DNA from: Liolophura sinensis
Taxonomy: Eukaryota > Mollusca > Polyplacophora > Chitonida > Chitonidae
Assembly: GCF_032854445.1 (NCBI RefSeq)
Contig: NC_088302.1
Coordinates: forward strand, 20,843,788 to 20,907,787
Length of the DNA stretch: 64,000 nt
Reading direction: 5' to 3'
The notes beneath the pieces were generated by a model. That model searched no databases. It was not told the DNA's origin and worked only from the letters and a program-made list of their open reading frames with translations. How positions within the stretch are numbered: position 1 is the stretch's first letter; each line of letters starts with the position of its first letter. This document shows, in pieces, positions 24,590 to 36,887 of the stretch. Made by a program: the position numbers and the translations under genes.

Positions 24590-25600
24590 ACACCAGTCCA
24601 ACTTTAAAGTCAATAAAATGGAGTCATCCAGACTATCTAGACCGCAAAATGACCGAGATATGCAGTAAAACATTAACGTCTAATGAGTATATTGAAAAAA
24701 AGCTCTGGTGACAAAACCTTCATTTGTGCCACCCAAGAAAGACATTGCTTGCCAGAAGAATTCAGTATTAAACATTCCAGGAAATTTTTATTGGGTAAGA
24801 ATGGGGTCTTCATGTCCTCTATGATCCTTAATTACGGCCACCATTCTCCATCGTCTGTAGAGAAATGATCATGTAATCGCATTTTGTGCCACTCTAAATG
24901 GCAATTAAATCTGCTCAATGGTATTCTGTCGTGCTCGCTCGACCATATTTAGGTCAATAAAGTGGGGTTTTCTTGTCTGTAAAAACCCAAAAATGACTCG
25001 GATCTACAGCAAAATGTTAACGTCTAATAAGTATAATGTAAACGGCTATGGTGACAGAAAGATATTGTGCACTTAGAAAATTTAACAAATCAGTGTTCCA
25101 TTCAATTTTTGTTGAGTGAATATGGGACCTTCATGTTTTCTATGACCTTTAATTAGGGCCACCCATCTTGATCGCCAGATCCATGCCTGTGACGAAATGG
25201 CTGTGGAATCATTTTAGTTTTTTTTTTGTGCCGCTCTAAATGGCTGTTAAATCTGTTCAAAAGTCCTCTGTCGTACATACGAATTCAACTTAAGGTCAGT
25301 AAAATGGGATCTTCCTATCTGGATAAACCCCAAAATGATCCACATTAACAACAGAAGATTGAACTGTAATATGTACAATGTAAATACTTCTGATGACAAG
25401 ATCGCCGTTTGCGCCGCTCTAGAAGGACATTGTGCACTTGGAAGATTCAAGATATGAACCCTCCATGCAACATTTATTGGGTAAATGTGGGGTCTTCATG
25501 TTCTCTATGACCCTTAATGAAGGCCACCCATCTTGACCGAGCTATCCACCCCTGTCAAGAAATGGCTATGAAATCGCATTAGTTTCTTTTGTGCCACACA
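24590..25600 (+). repeat. Repeat array, forward half, unit about 350 bp
   Basis: Repeated order: AAAATGGNNTC, AAATGACCGAGAT/AAATGACTCGGATC, CAGNAAAANNTTAACGTCTAA, GGTGACA, TTTGTGCC, TATTGGGTAA, CTTCATGTNNTCTATGA, CCTTAATNANGGCCACC and GTGCCNCTCTAAATGGC. About three diverged copies head to tail. No coding frame. Confidence 0.75.
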
Positions 25601-27235
25601 TGGTCTTTCTAAGGTGGTACAAATGGCGGTTTTGTAACCAAAGCTATTTACACATTACATGATAGACATGAATTTTTACTGTATATCTGGATCACTTTGT
25701 GGTCTGTACAAACAGAAAGGCCCCATTTTATTTAACTAATCTTGAAATGGAGTGCACCCCCATAAGACTTTTGAAGAGATCTGAAAGCAGTTTAGAGCAA
25801 CACAAAGAGTGTAATGTGATTACAAGGCCATTTCTTCAGAGGTATTGATAGGACGATCAAGATGGGTGACCCTAATTGAGGGTCATAAAGAACATGAACT
25901 GGATGGATCGTTCACCTATTGAAACTTTTTGGTACACAGTGTCTTTCTAGAGTGGTACAAATGGCGGTTTTGTCACCAGAACCATTTCCTTTCCAGGCCT
26001 ACATATCAGACGTTAATGTTTTTCAGTATATCCAGGTCATTTTGTGCTTTTTACAGACAGGAAGATCACATTTTATTGACCTAAACTGGGCTTTGTGAAC
26101 ACGACAGAGGAAATTAACAGTTTTTATAGCCATTTAGAGCGGCTGAAAAGAAACCATTTCTTTTGTGCCACTCTAAATTTCTTCACAGGAGTGGATGTTG
26201 CGATCAAGATAGGTGGCCCTACGTAAGGGCCATACAGAATATGAAGATCCCATATTTGCCCAATAAACATTAGATGGCACATTCAATGTGGAATTCTTCT
26301 GGTACTCAGTGTCTTCGTAGAGTGGTACAAATGGAGTGGTTTTGTCATCACAGCCATTTCCTTTCTAGGTGTACATATTATACATAACGTTTTTCTGTAT
26401 ATCTGGGTCATTTTGGGTCTTTACAGACAGTGAGACCCCATTTTATAGACTTGATCACAATGTCTTTCTAGAGTGACACACATGGCGGTTTTATAACCAG
26501 ACCCATTTCCTTTCTAGGCCACCGTATTGGACGTCAACGTTTTTTTCTCTGTATCCGGATCATTTTTTGTCTTTACAGACGGGAAGACCCATTTTACCGA
26601 CATGAACTTGGTCTTGTGTGCACGACAGGGGACCTTTGAACAGATTTTATATCTGTTTAGAGCAACACAAAAGAAACTAATGTGATTTCATAGCCATTTC
26701 TTCACAGGGGTGGATAGGACGATCAAGGTGTTAGCCCTTTTTTAAGGGCCATAAGAAACATGCAACCCATATTTACCAAAAACAAAAAAAATGGATGGAA
26801 CTTTCATATATGGAATCTCTCAGGACAAAATTTCTTTCAAGATCTGCACAAATGGCGGTTTTAGCATACACATATTAGACATTAATATTTTGCTGTATAA
26901 TTGTGTCTTTAGAGACAGGAAGAAGTCTCCATTTTATTGATCTGAAATTGGCCATGTATGCACAACAGAGGGCCTTGAACATATTTTTAGCCATTCAGAG
27001 CGGCACAAAAGAAATTAATGTGATTCCATAGCTATTTCTTCACAGGTATGGATAGGGCGATCAAGATTGGTGGCCGTAATTAAGCGTCATGGAAAACATG
27101 AAGACCCCATATTTACCTACTAAAATTGGATGAAACGTTCATATATTTAATCCCTCAGGGAATATTGTCTTTCTAGAGCGACACAAATGGCGGTTTTGTC
27201 ACCAGAATCATATACATTATACGTGTTAGAATTAC
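25600..27235 (-). repeat. Repeat array, inverted half, unit about 350 bp
   Basis: The same unit as at 24590-25600, but reversed: ACAAATGGCGGTTTTGT, CCATTTCCTTTCTAGG, GACGTTAANGTTTTTC, GGGTCATTTTG, ACAGACAGGAAGA, CCATTTTATTGAC, then AGAGCNNCACAAAAGAAA, GTGATTNCATAGCCATTTC, GGACGATCAAGATGGGTG and ATGAAGACCCCATATTTACC. About four or five copies. The two halves could pair as a long foldback. Confidence 0.75.
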
Positions 27236-27239
27236 TCTT

Positions 27240-28170
27240 TCGATGTATGTGAGGGACAAATAGACAAACAGACGTGTTGGCATACCAACAGATAGATGGA
27301 TGGACGAAGGTTGAACTGGGGAACCAGCTGAAATCCTTACACCACACCACAATTTGTGCACAGAAGTATACCGAATGTGTTCTGTATAAACAAATATATA
27401 GCGATAAGCGATGGTCCTGTTCTGGAGCTCTGGCCACAATAAGGAACGGGGACTAAGTAACCAATCTCTTAACTTCCATGTAAAATAAGCTCCACATTGG
27501 TACGAAGGGGGGATAACTCGTATGCGCATCTCAACCCTGTATATTTTCTTCAGTTTCTCATTCGAACCGCTTGTGTGACCTTTTCAGAGGCGAGACAGTC
27601 CCTCTTTCACTTTAAAAGTCCATCGTGCTATTTTGAAGAAGAAGAAGAAGAGGCAGTCATTCAGGATCTTAATTTTTTCAGTTGTTTGACATTGTGCCCT
27701 GTCTCTTCAAATCGCCTTCAAATGGAAAGCTCCCATATGTACAGTGTACAGGTATGAATGAAGTAACTTCAGAAAACGTGACAATATAGTTCTTGTATGC
27801 AATTTATTTGTTTTCCAACATTTCTGTATGCCTGTTTCAATATTACACTGTGTAATTCCCATTGCCTTACGCCATATACTGTAAATACTGCCTCTGTATA
27901 AACAAAATTTGCTCTAATTATACAATAACCATAATCATAACCAATAACCATAATTATTTCTACCTTTAGCCATATGAAAACCTTTAGCCTTCTCCTTACC
28001 TTTTTATTATAAAATTATTGTACAATAGTTTGTGATTTAATAACCAATTTTTCTTTTCAGTGGTATGTTAAAATTCATTTTGTAATTTTAACATTGATAT
28101 ATAACGCTAGTTATCATTAATTATTATATTTTTGTTAAGGTAAATCATATTATGTCTGATCATTTGCTAA
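27240..28170. other. Intergenic between the two convergent paralogues
   Basis: No coding frame with motifs. Contains a GAAGAAGAAGAAGAAG run near 27635 and AT-rich sequence. Confidence 0.45.
28003..28008 (-). terminator. Candidate polyadenylation signal of the stalk-only paralogue
   Basis: AATAAA on the minus strand about 168 nt past the stop codon at 28178-28176. Confidence 0.45.
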
Positions 28171-28175
28171 CAATC

Positions 28176-30266
28176 CTACAGATGAGATCCATCTGCCTGA
28201 TTAGAATCTGATTCAGGCCTTGAGGTGTAGACTACGTCGCCTTTAACCTTGGCAATGGCCTTCTTGGTCTGAAAATAAATGAAAATTTAGTAAAACATGA
28301 GATTAAAAAGTGCGGTTTATCAACCAGAGGTAGAGATTTTAACTTTAATTTTTATTTTTTATTTAACTCGTGCTTAATGCCGTATACTTAAGAATTGTTA
28401 ACTTACATAAGATGTCAGCCTGATATATACGTGGAAAGGGTATCAAACTTCGCCAGGTATCTGACAAGTAACTTGACTTAAATTGGCAACCCAACCAGTA
28501 AAAAATTCTGGAGTATGGTATACCATGTATTTGTTCTTCTCTTGCAAAATGGCTGGTAACTCCAGCATTATAGAGTTCATTGCCTCTGACGGCTAATTTC
28601 AGCACAGTAGATCTGATACTTTTTCGCGGCTTATTAACCAAAAACTAAGGAAAATGAACCATATAAATAGCTTGTATTTGAAGAGGGAATAATAGCAAAT
28701 AAAGAATTAATGCAAAACCACAATGGCGTAGACAACGCTTGAACTTCCCATGTGTGAAACTGACGGAGGAATATGTATACTCATCGGGTTTAAGGCGACA
28801 GTATAGCCGAAGCGTCATGGTCTGTCTGACAAGAACCAATGTGGACAGATATGAAATAGTACTAGAACACGTAACTTAGGATTTTATAGACTATAGAGAT
28901 CCAGATAAAGAAGGCTGGTCTGTCTGACAGAGCCAATGTGGACAGACGTGATGCAGGACTTTAAAACTTATAGTATTTCAAGGAGTATATAGATTTGCCC
29001 AGATAAAGTAGGCTGCACAGCCGAAGCTGGCTTGTCTGACAGAGTCGTTGTGGACAAATTTGAGGTAGTATTGAAACACGTAGCTAAGGATTCTATGGAC
29101 TTACCCAGATAAAGAGCCGGAGCTGGGATGTCTGACAGAGTCAATGTGAACAGACATGAGATTGGATTTGAACACGCAGCTAAGGATTTTATAGATTTAC
29201 CCAGATAAAGAAGGCTGGTCTGTGACTGAATCAGTGTGGACAGACCTGAGGTAGGACTTCCAAACTTATCGTCTTTCATGAAGTATGTAGATTTACCCAG
29301 ATATAGAAGGCTGCACAGTCGATGCTGTCTCGTCTGAGAGAGTCATTGTGGACAAAGTGGAGGTAGGATTGAAACAAGTAGCTAAGGATTCTTATAGACT
29401 TACCCAGATAAAGAAGACTGCTCAAGACATTGTGGACAAACCTGAGGTAGGATTGGAATAAGTAGCTAAAGATTTTATAGACTTACCCAGATATAGAAGG
29501 CTGCGCAGCCGATGCTGGCTCGTCTGACAGAGTCATTGTGGACAAAGTGGAGGTAGGATTGAAACAAGTAGCTAAGGATTCTTACAGACTTACCCAGATA
29601 AAGAAGACTGCTCAAGACGTTGTGGACAAACCTGAGGTAGGATTGGAATAAGTAGCTAAGGATTTTATAGGCTTACCCAGATATAGAAGGCTGCACAGCC
29701 GATGCTGGCCTGTCTGACAGAGTCAATGTGGACAAACTTGAGGTAGGAATCGGCTTTCTGAGCTATCTCCATCGGCACTTTGGTGGGATTGAAGTTCTCC
29801 ATTTTGAGTCGAACACTGGCGGTCCCTGTCCTACCCAAGACGCTTCGGATAAAATCCCAGTCCTAGAAAGTAGGATAATTAATTAAAATTTTGTGTTTAC
29901 AAATTAGGGCAAGATCAGAATTTATTCATCTGTTTCAGATTTCCCGTAATTGGTCGGGCAATGAAACTTGTCCGGTTTTAAGTCGTCGTAAATGTCTTAT
30001 AAAACTTTTAAAACGCAAGCACTTCCCTTCTAAATAAATTGTAGGTACCGTAATTTATTGAAAGGGATCGAAGTTCAGGTTTTCCGACTGTGTCCGTAGA
30101 ACACTCTTTTTGCATTGTTTCCATACAGCATGTATTTAATTATACATTTTATTTTTGTTCAACGTCATACTCATTAATTTCACTCTTATACCCGCATACT
30201 TTATAGATGAAAGAAACCAAGGTGGCCAACATAAACCACGTTACTGATGAACATTCCCCTAGTGAC

Positions 30267-30330
<64 letters not shown>

Positions 30331-32580
30331 ATAACGAAAGTTACACGAGGTAAACGGTTATATGCATGAGTAGCGTCGATCGTTTATTGCCACTAAGGCC
30401 CAGCGAACAAGGGGAGGGGAGGTTCTGCATATGCGTTGCCCATTGTTGGGTTCGATCTCCTAGCGATTAAAAAGTATGCACCTATACAGCTCGGTAACAG
30501 CCTGTCCCTACATATCATTTCATTTCTAGTTTAACGAAATGACTACAAACGATATAACTCACGTTATTTCGGAAGAGGGGTGCAAACAGACTCTGACGTT
30601 CTGACGTGCATGGTAACATAATAAATCAACTTTTCTGAAACTCTAATGAGATCATGGGATGCGCTGTGTTAAAGCAACCGGAAACATGATGTCGCATAAC
30701 TCGTACCCCAGACACGTATAGTCAAAAGGCAAACAAAGGTTCGAGTGAAGTAAGCGGAAACAGCTGTGTTCTCAGGTCGTAGAAATAACTCGCAGCTGAT
30801 TGATCAGAATTCATAATATGGCGGCACTTTCGAATCTCTCAATGTGTGCGATATTGCTTACTTTAAAGTGCGATATCCCAATTATGCAACATCACAAGAC
30901 AAAAAAAAAAGTGCATTTAAACTTCATGTGGGATCCTTTATCAATTCATATAGTTAATCTGGTGATGTCTTTTCTTTTAAACGTGTAGTCTAAACCAGAT
31001 CATGTAGCTTACGCACCTTCAAGTCCTCTAAGTTTTCACCGAGCATGAGAAAAGCTGCAATCATTGTGTTCTTGACCACGTCGGGTATTTTCGCGTAGGT
31101 CCTCAGCTCGGAAATTGTCCTCTGGTTCAAAAGTGACACCGCTTGGTTGAAACTGTTCAAGGACGACAACTCTTCACGGAGTTTCTTGGCTTTCCTCAGA
31201 GGGAATGGATCCAAGTCATACACGAATTTGGATTCGATGACTTCTGCTATGGCCTTATCCAATAGATCAACTCTTCGTCTGTGAATAGCATCAAATAAGC
31301 CTAGAAAAACAGACGTTAATAGAAAATAGAGATTTGATGGCCAGATAAAGAATTTTTTATTCAGACAGGCAGTTCAGTTTATTTCTTAATCGTTGTAAAT
31401 AATGTAATTTACGGTAAATGGCCCATATTTACGCCCCAAAAGTTTATTTTTAGATGAAAAAATCGTAAGGTATTACCTCTGGTGCTGAAGGTAACATTTT
31501 CCCTCCACAGGGTATGATCCTACCATTCAAACAAACCTCAAAACACCTTTCTACGATCAACAGAACTCCCAGAATCAACAGCGTGTGCTATATAGCCACT
31601 GACGGAATTCCAGGTGGTTTAGGTACACGCAATAATATAAAGGCTCATCTACATTTCGGAAACTAAATCTGTAAACTACGTTTTATTAATATACTTTTCA
31701 CAAATTTTTCGATCGGTGGAAGGTGACAAGAGTATTCTCAATAACAGCACAAATAAAAAAACACAAACAAAAACGAATATCCCCAAAAAATATATAGCAT
31801 CCAGAATCATTCCACAAATAACTTTAAATTAACGTTGAAGAAAAACGTCATTTGAGTATAATCTACCTTTCTTCAGATTCAACATCTCAATTTTTTCCCT
31901 GGCCCGTGTTAAATCTCCCTTGTCTTCAAGGCGGTTTTTCTCGAATGCCCGGATGCAATCGTCGATGCTCTTCGGGTCGTCCTTCTCACACGCCTCGACC
32001 AGCTGCTGGCGTATCCCTCGACGGAAGCCGTTCTGTAACATGTTCCAGACGTGGACTTAAAAAGTCTTGTCTCTATTCTTTTTCCATGTTTACGTAAGTA
32101 CGCTTGCATGGATGTACTTATGTTTTTCTTTGATTCCTGAATTGGATGTTAGCATTATCATATTAACTGTTTCCTTTTTCTAGCATGTTATCGCCACACT
32201 ATGGCTGAAATACCTCAAATCAGTTGTTAAACCCAAATAAGAGGCTTTCTTTTATTCCACCCAAAGCATGACCGCTGCGTACGAACATTAGATTCCAGTA
32301 TTAGACTGAAGTCCGTGCAAAAATCAACACTAATCCGTTCATCATTCATTTAAGGAAAAGCAACCACTAAACAAAGGGCTTGGAAAATGGAATAAAGTTT
32401 TAACTCCTGACCAGTTGACTGATTCTGTTTCGGTACTATGTACAGGTGGAGAGGTTTGTAAAACAACCGATGCAGGGTGGAGGTTTTACTTTGCATGAGC
32501 AAAGCTGTCATATACATGAAATAACCTGACCCTCAAAAAAATAATATGTTAAATTAAACAGAAAATCTGATTGATCCTAT

Positions 32581-32611
<31 letters not shown>

Positions 32612-34440
32612 TTTGATTAGTGTTTTACGCCGTACTCAAGAATATTTCAATTACACGACGTCGACTAGCATTAGGATGGGAGGAAACCGGGCTGAGTGGT
32701 CCTAGAATGTATTCTGCTACTGAACATAATTACTCTGTTATTCTATTAGACTAACAGAATATTCTGTTGAATACGAAAGGTTATTGTGTTATATAACAGA
32801 ATACATTCTAACATTAGTCAGACAAAAATCTATTAATATGTTGCACAAAACGTACGCTCAACCCCATTCTTAGACAAATACTCTCAAAACAATAATCTGT
32901 TAAATTTAACAGAAAGTCTGATGCTAGAATGTATTCTGTCATCGCAGAAGATTATTCTGTTAAAATATTATAGCACACAAATTCTGTTAGTTCAGTACAA
33001 AGATTGTATTAGACTAACAGGATATTATGTTGAATTCGGCACTTTATTATGTTATAATAACATAATACATTATAACAGACTTTCTGTTAAAATAAACAGG
33101 TCATTTTTTTAGTGTGATCTCCATATTGACGGGGCCGCGGAGGCAATGAGCGGTCGACGGCGCTCTTTCGTGTGGTCTTACATGCAGTTAGCTTAAGAAT
33201 ACAAGTTCGCCTTCGAGACCGCAAGTGCAGCATTTGTCACGAGAGAGTTCATGCACCAGACACTTGCCAAAGGTTGGTACATGCATGGTTTACTCCGCGT
33301 ACTCCGGTTTCCTCCACTCATAACCGTGATCGCATATAAAAGTACAAAATTCCAGAGTATGGTGTTCAGAAAGAATAAGATAGGTAAATAATTTTAAATT
33401 ACTGATCTACATTCTTGAAGCCATTGTATAGATCTACTCACCTCTAAAGAATTAGGGGGTATAGGTGACCTTTTGGCCAGTGGATCTTTGATGGGTTTCC
33501 ATGCCTTAGCTTTCTTTGTCGTATTGGCAAAGGCCGACTTCTCTGGGCACAGGTAAACACCGGTCATTCTTCTCCTGTGGGGTCGGGAACCGGCGGCCTT
33601 GATTGGCGGCGGATCAGCCTCCATCTCACTGTGTAGTCTGCATACACAACAGAACGATGGTTTTAGTAAACGTGTACCGTTAAAAGTGAACTCGGATTTC
33701 CCACTTTGTTTTACAATTTGTTGTACTCATCCATTTACTGGTCATCCTGTGAAGTGGAATCTGAAGTTAGGTTTCTGTAGAAAAGTTTCATGACTCTCAT
33801 TCACAATACGAATGTTTATTTAATTCAAACAAGATGAAATACCTTTTCCATTGTTACTTTATTATACATGCATTTCACGTTATATACATATACGACAGCA
33901 GTTATAAACTGAACCACATCAAATCCTTTAGTTCGCAGGTTGAGTAATGAAAAAACGACGAGGAACAATTAATTCTTGAAAAAGAATCGACTGTAAAATG
34001 ATTCTTTTGTTGTAAAACTCGATGTAAAATGTTCAATTGTATGTTTTATCTTACTAAGAATGTTTGTCAGGTGTTGTACCAGTTCTGGCCCTCAAATGCT
34101 CTCAAGAAACACGCCAAAACATAAAAATGTTTTCGCCGGGCTCTGACTTATTTTCTTTACCTATACCCCTCTTTGATATATTTCTATTTTTGTATAAAGC
34201 CAAGATCAAGAATTTTTAATCATACATCCAAACGCCCTTAGATGAGTAAAATATTCACAAATTAACACTAAATAACAGCACGTAAATATGTAGGAACTTC
34301 CTTGAGAATGAAGTTTGTGTATAGGTTGAGAGAGAGTTAAATACGAATACATTCACTTTTCACCGTGGCCCTATTCAAAGAGATGTAAGGAGCACTTACT
34401 TCCTGGTACCCTGCTCTGAAGATGCACTGTAGTCGTTCAT
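28176..34440 (-). CDS. Dynein-stalk-like domain protein, paralogue of the KY-like gene's C-terminus
   Basis: Six exons on the minus strand in order: 34440-34400, 33637-33442, 32032-31867, 31300-31017, 29862-29677, 28268-28176. Junctions are GT-AG with matching phases; 321 residues. Residues 1-79 (start MNDYSASSEQ, basic and proline-rich) are not recognised. Residues 80-291 match residues 520-731 of the KY-like protein: shared LEDKG, LLNQRTISE, LGE, TG and a closing AAFYIW. The three module exons are 166, 284 and 186 nt in both genes. I see about 24 identical residues of 55 in the first module exon. The pattern I-SE--Y, LLGE, F-(D/N) and A--F--W resembles the dynein heavy chain microtubule-binding stalk tip, without any motor domain. 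No KY domain is present between the N-terminal exons and the module. Function is inferred as microtubule-related at best. Confidence 0.8.
28815..29670 (-). repeat. About nine partial copies of the 3' end of the penultimate exon
   Basis: Inside the last intron of the stalk-only gene, segments beginning near 28818, 28889, 28985, 29098, 29196, 29291, 29398, 29481 and 29580 each repeat the end of the exon at 29677-29862 plus its splice donor (plus-strand phrase TTACCCAGATANAGAAG...GTCTGACAGAGTCANTGTGG). In the 29250-29670 part, a long and a short copy alternate with a period of about 190 bp. The copies at about 29291 and 29481 keep about 22 codons open up to the donor; that at 29481 reads SVRRASIGCAAFYIW. 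Confidence 0.85.
30267..30324. repeat. TA microsatellite
   Basis: About 28 TA dinucleotides in the intron between 31017 and 29862. Confidence 0.97.
32530..32846. mobile_element. MITE, CACTC family, split by a SINE
   Basis: Starts CCTCAAAAAAATAATATG, continues to GAAAATCTGATTGATCC, is interrupted by the SINE at 32577-32699, and resumes at TCCTAGAATGTATTCTG. Rich in the palindromic phrase AACAGAATATTCTGTT. Its neighbour at 32881-33114 is the uninterrupted relative. Confidence 0.75.
32577..32699 (-). mobile_element. SINE, family 1, truncated, inserted in a MITE
   Basis: Long ATTTATTTATTT tail, GATTAGTGTTTTACGCCG, TACTCAAGAATATTTC, GGGAGGAAACCGGGCTGAG, then stops. A short near-duplication, GATCCT and GGTCCT, borders it. 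Confidence 0.85.
32881..33114. mobile_element. MITE, CACTC family
   Basis: Terminal inverted repeats of about 60 bp: the left end CTCTCAAAACAATAATCTG and TTAAATTTAACAGAAAGTCTG pairs with the right end CAGACTTTCTGTTAAAATAA and TTTTTTTAGTG. No coding capacity. Same family as 50899-51125. Confidence 0.8.
33180..33370 (+). mobile_element. SINE-like element, family 2, 3' part
   Basis: CACTTGCCAAAGGTTGG, GGTTTACTCCGCGTACTCC, GGTTTCCTCCACTCATAACC, then CATATAAAAGTACAAAATTC. In the first or second intron region of the stalk-only gene. Confidence 0.6.
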
Positions 34441-34564
34441 AAAACGCCAGGGAAGAGATAATATGATGCATGAGATAAAACAAGCAAAACCCTCTTCAAT
34501 GTAACCACTGCTGGATTTTGCTGACCTCGGATTCCAGCCTCAGCGTGGTTGCTAATAGTAATGC

Positions 34565-34725
34565 TGACGTCATAATGCAGGTCATGTTGCGCCACCAAGT
34601 TTTGACGGCGTGCATGCCGAATCGTTTTTGACATCATAATTGTTGACCGTACACACGTCACAATGGTTAGTCCCTTGTGACGTCATATAAACCTATATAT
34701 TTTTTTCTGTGACGTAATGACGTCA
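34565..34725 (-). promoter_or_regulatory. Cluster of CRE-like sites upstream of the stalk-only gene
   Basis: Exact TGACGTCA palindromes at 34565-34572, 34678-34685 and 34718-34725, with near matches TGACATCA at 34629-34636 and TGACGTAA at 34710-34717. All fall 125-285 bp upstream of the start codon at 34440. TGACGTCA is the CREB/ATF binding site. Function is inferred from sequence only. Confidence 0.5.
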
Positions 34726-34740
34726 CAATTGCAGAATTAC

Positions 34741-36885
34741 GTATTTTTAAAAAAAAGGACATTGAAACTGAGCCCTTGGGAAACGTGATGTGGCGTTTTA
34801 ATACAGTGAATGTGGTGAGCTGAAATGAGAGGTTATCATATTAATATTGGCTAGAACAATATTAATAGATTTGTGCAAGATTCCATTCATTATTTAAACT
34901 GACCTTGTCGTGTGAATACTATAACATTATTTGTAGGCTAAAGGTCAGCGTGGCCAGCTCTTTACTGACCTTCCTCCAGCTTAACTTTTCATCTTTGTAT
35001 AAATAATACTAAATGACAATACACTGCGCCATGAATGGCAGCGCTTAGAATATGGTGAATAGTAGTTGCAAATAAACATGTCTTGGAGTACCTCTATTTC
35101 TTGACACACAAAAATATTAAAAAGAAAACTCAGGACACGGATACGGTAACCTAATATGACACTGTCAATATATATTTGCTTGGAGCAGGAGGTGGTGTAT
35201 GTAATGATCATGCAGTCTTATGTCAGTACCCTGTGACTGGATTGAGCGCCGTGGACATTTCGGGTCCATGTTGAGACAGTGTAATGACAATGACAGTAGC
35301 GTACTTCAATAAGAAACCACCGTGTCAACATCAAAATGATGCTGAAGGCAACGTCAAGCCCTGAGCAAAGAAGCAACTAAGGCGGCTATCGGTTACATTT
35401 AGAATATCAAAACCAAAGTGTATATTTACACAGATGGCGGGGAGTTGCCAATTGTTTACGATAGTTGCTTCAAAATAGCTAGGCCGGACGAATTCTCGGA
35501 TTGAGAACTTCCATAATTCTCCTGCTTTCTTTGTTCTCGTGGCCTTCGTGTCAATAAGTGATGCTGTCTTGTGTGGTCTAACATGAAGTTCGTCAGAAAT
35601 CACTTCTCTTCCACTAACTGATGACGTAAGTCAAAACATAGGAGAATTCGCCAGTAACTTGCCAAAGATCGATGGTTTACTTTAAGAACTTTGGTTTCCT
35701 CCACCCATAACATCGCATGTATGCCATCGTATAAATTCTTGAGGATCGCGTATTAAAGCCACGGTGAAATACATCAATAAATATGCCCCAGAGGCAATAA
35801 CAGTTCAAAGATTTCTAAGCAAATTTGATGACATGAACATACTTTAGATGGAGATACATGAACCTTTCGTTTGGGGTTGGCCTTAGCAGCCAATAGACTG
35901 ATAGGGTCTCAGGTTCTATTCTAGATGTGGCAGAAGTCATGGGACTTGTCAATTAAATGGCCATTGGCGGTGATTTACGTCAGGTAAATCAATTTATACC
36001 CTTCATCAATAAATCTGATCGCTGGCATATATATGTTTTAAAGCGGAAATCTCTTCATGCAAATGGCAACCAACCCAATACATAAATAAATAAATAAATA
36101 AACGAGAAAAGCTGTCTGACAATGTATGCAATGATTGAAGGAAACGACCAAAAAGTTTCTTGTCTTTTTTTTAATTCACAAATCAAGGTCATCATAAATC
36201 GAAGTAAAGATGACATTGTTGAAAAGCTACGTTGAACTCAAACTAGGGTGTCTTTATGCTCTTAATCGTTAAGGGGTTATCAGTTATCTTATCGTCTAAG
36301 TTACACGGAAAGGAAGTGAAGGAAGTGGAGATAGTAAAACAATGGCTAGGCTTAGGGAGAGTATATAAGATTCAATATGTACATTAATAGTCATATCTTT
36401 TGTCCTCTTTGCTCTACGTACTACGTGTTTAGCGTATCAGTAGCAGCCACCTTGTGTAGTGTAATTATGAACATGTCAGCATCGGTATATCTTTTTCTGA
36501 GCCGATACTATAAGAGTGCAGAAATAGGCTACACACACAAAGGATAATCATCTTCCAAGTTAGCAGAAAATCTGATTGGTTGTTTTCTATTCACATTCCT
36601 CGTTGTGGAGATTTTGAGAAGACAAGTGCCATTGGCCCTCTGGTTAGTGACTGTATGTGACATACAAATCGTTATCTGATTTCGACGCTTTTGCTTTTCG
36701 AGTTCAGTTAATGTAGTTGTAGCACTTTTCGACCAGTAAAAAATTACCATTGCGAAGGAGTTGTGACCAATCAGAATTGACCAGTCAGAGTTGAGGATTC
36801 ATCATCACACAAAATATGGCCATTTTAACCTTGTGACTGAAGATTTGTGCTAAGAGATTTCAGTGAATGACCTAATTAAGACAAT
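34741..36885. other. Intergenic between divergent stalk-only and channel genes
   Basis: A family 2 SINE fragment is likely at about 35640-35790 (CTTGCCAAAGATCGATGG, TTTCCTCCACCCATAAC). An AAAT run lies near 36080-36100. Nothing else is recognised. Confidence 0.45.
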
Positions 36886-36887
36886 CG

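Noticed and set aside
28968-29279. 103-codon minus-strand frame in the exon-fragment array
   Set aside because: It runs across the repeated exon ends in a different frame from the true exon, with no start or splice support.
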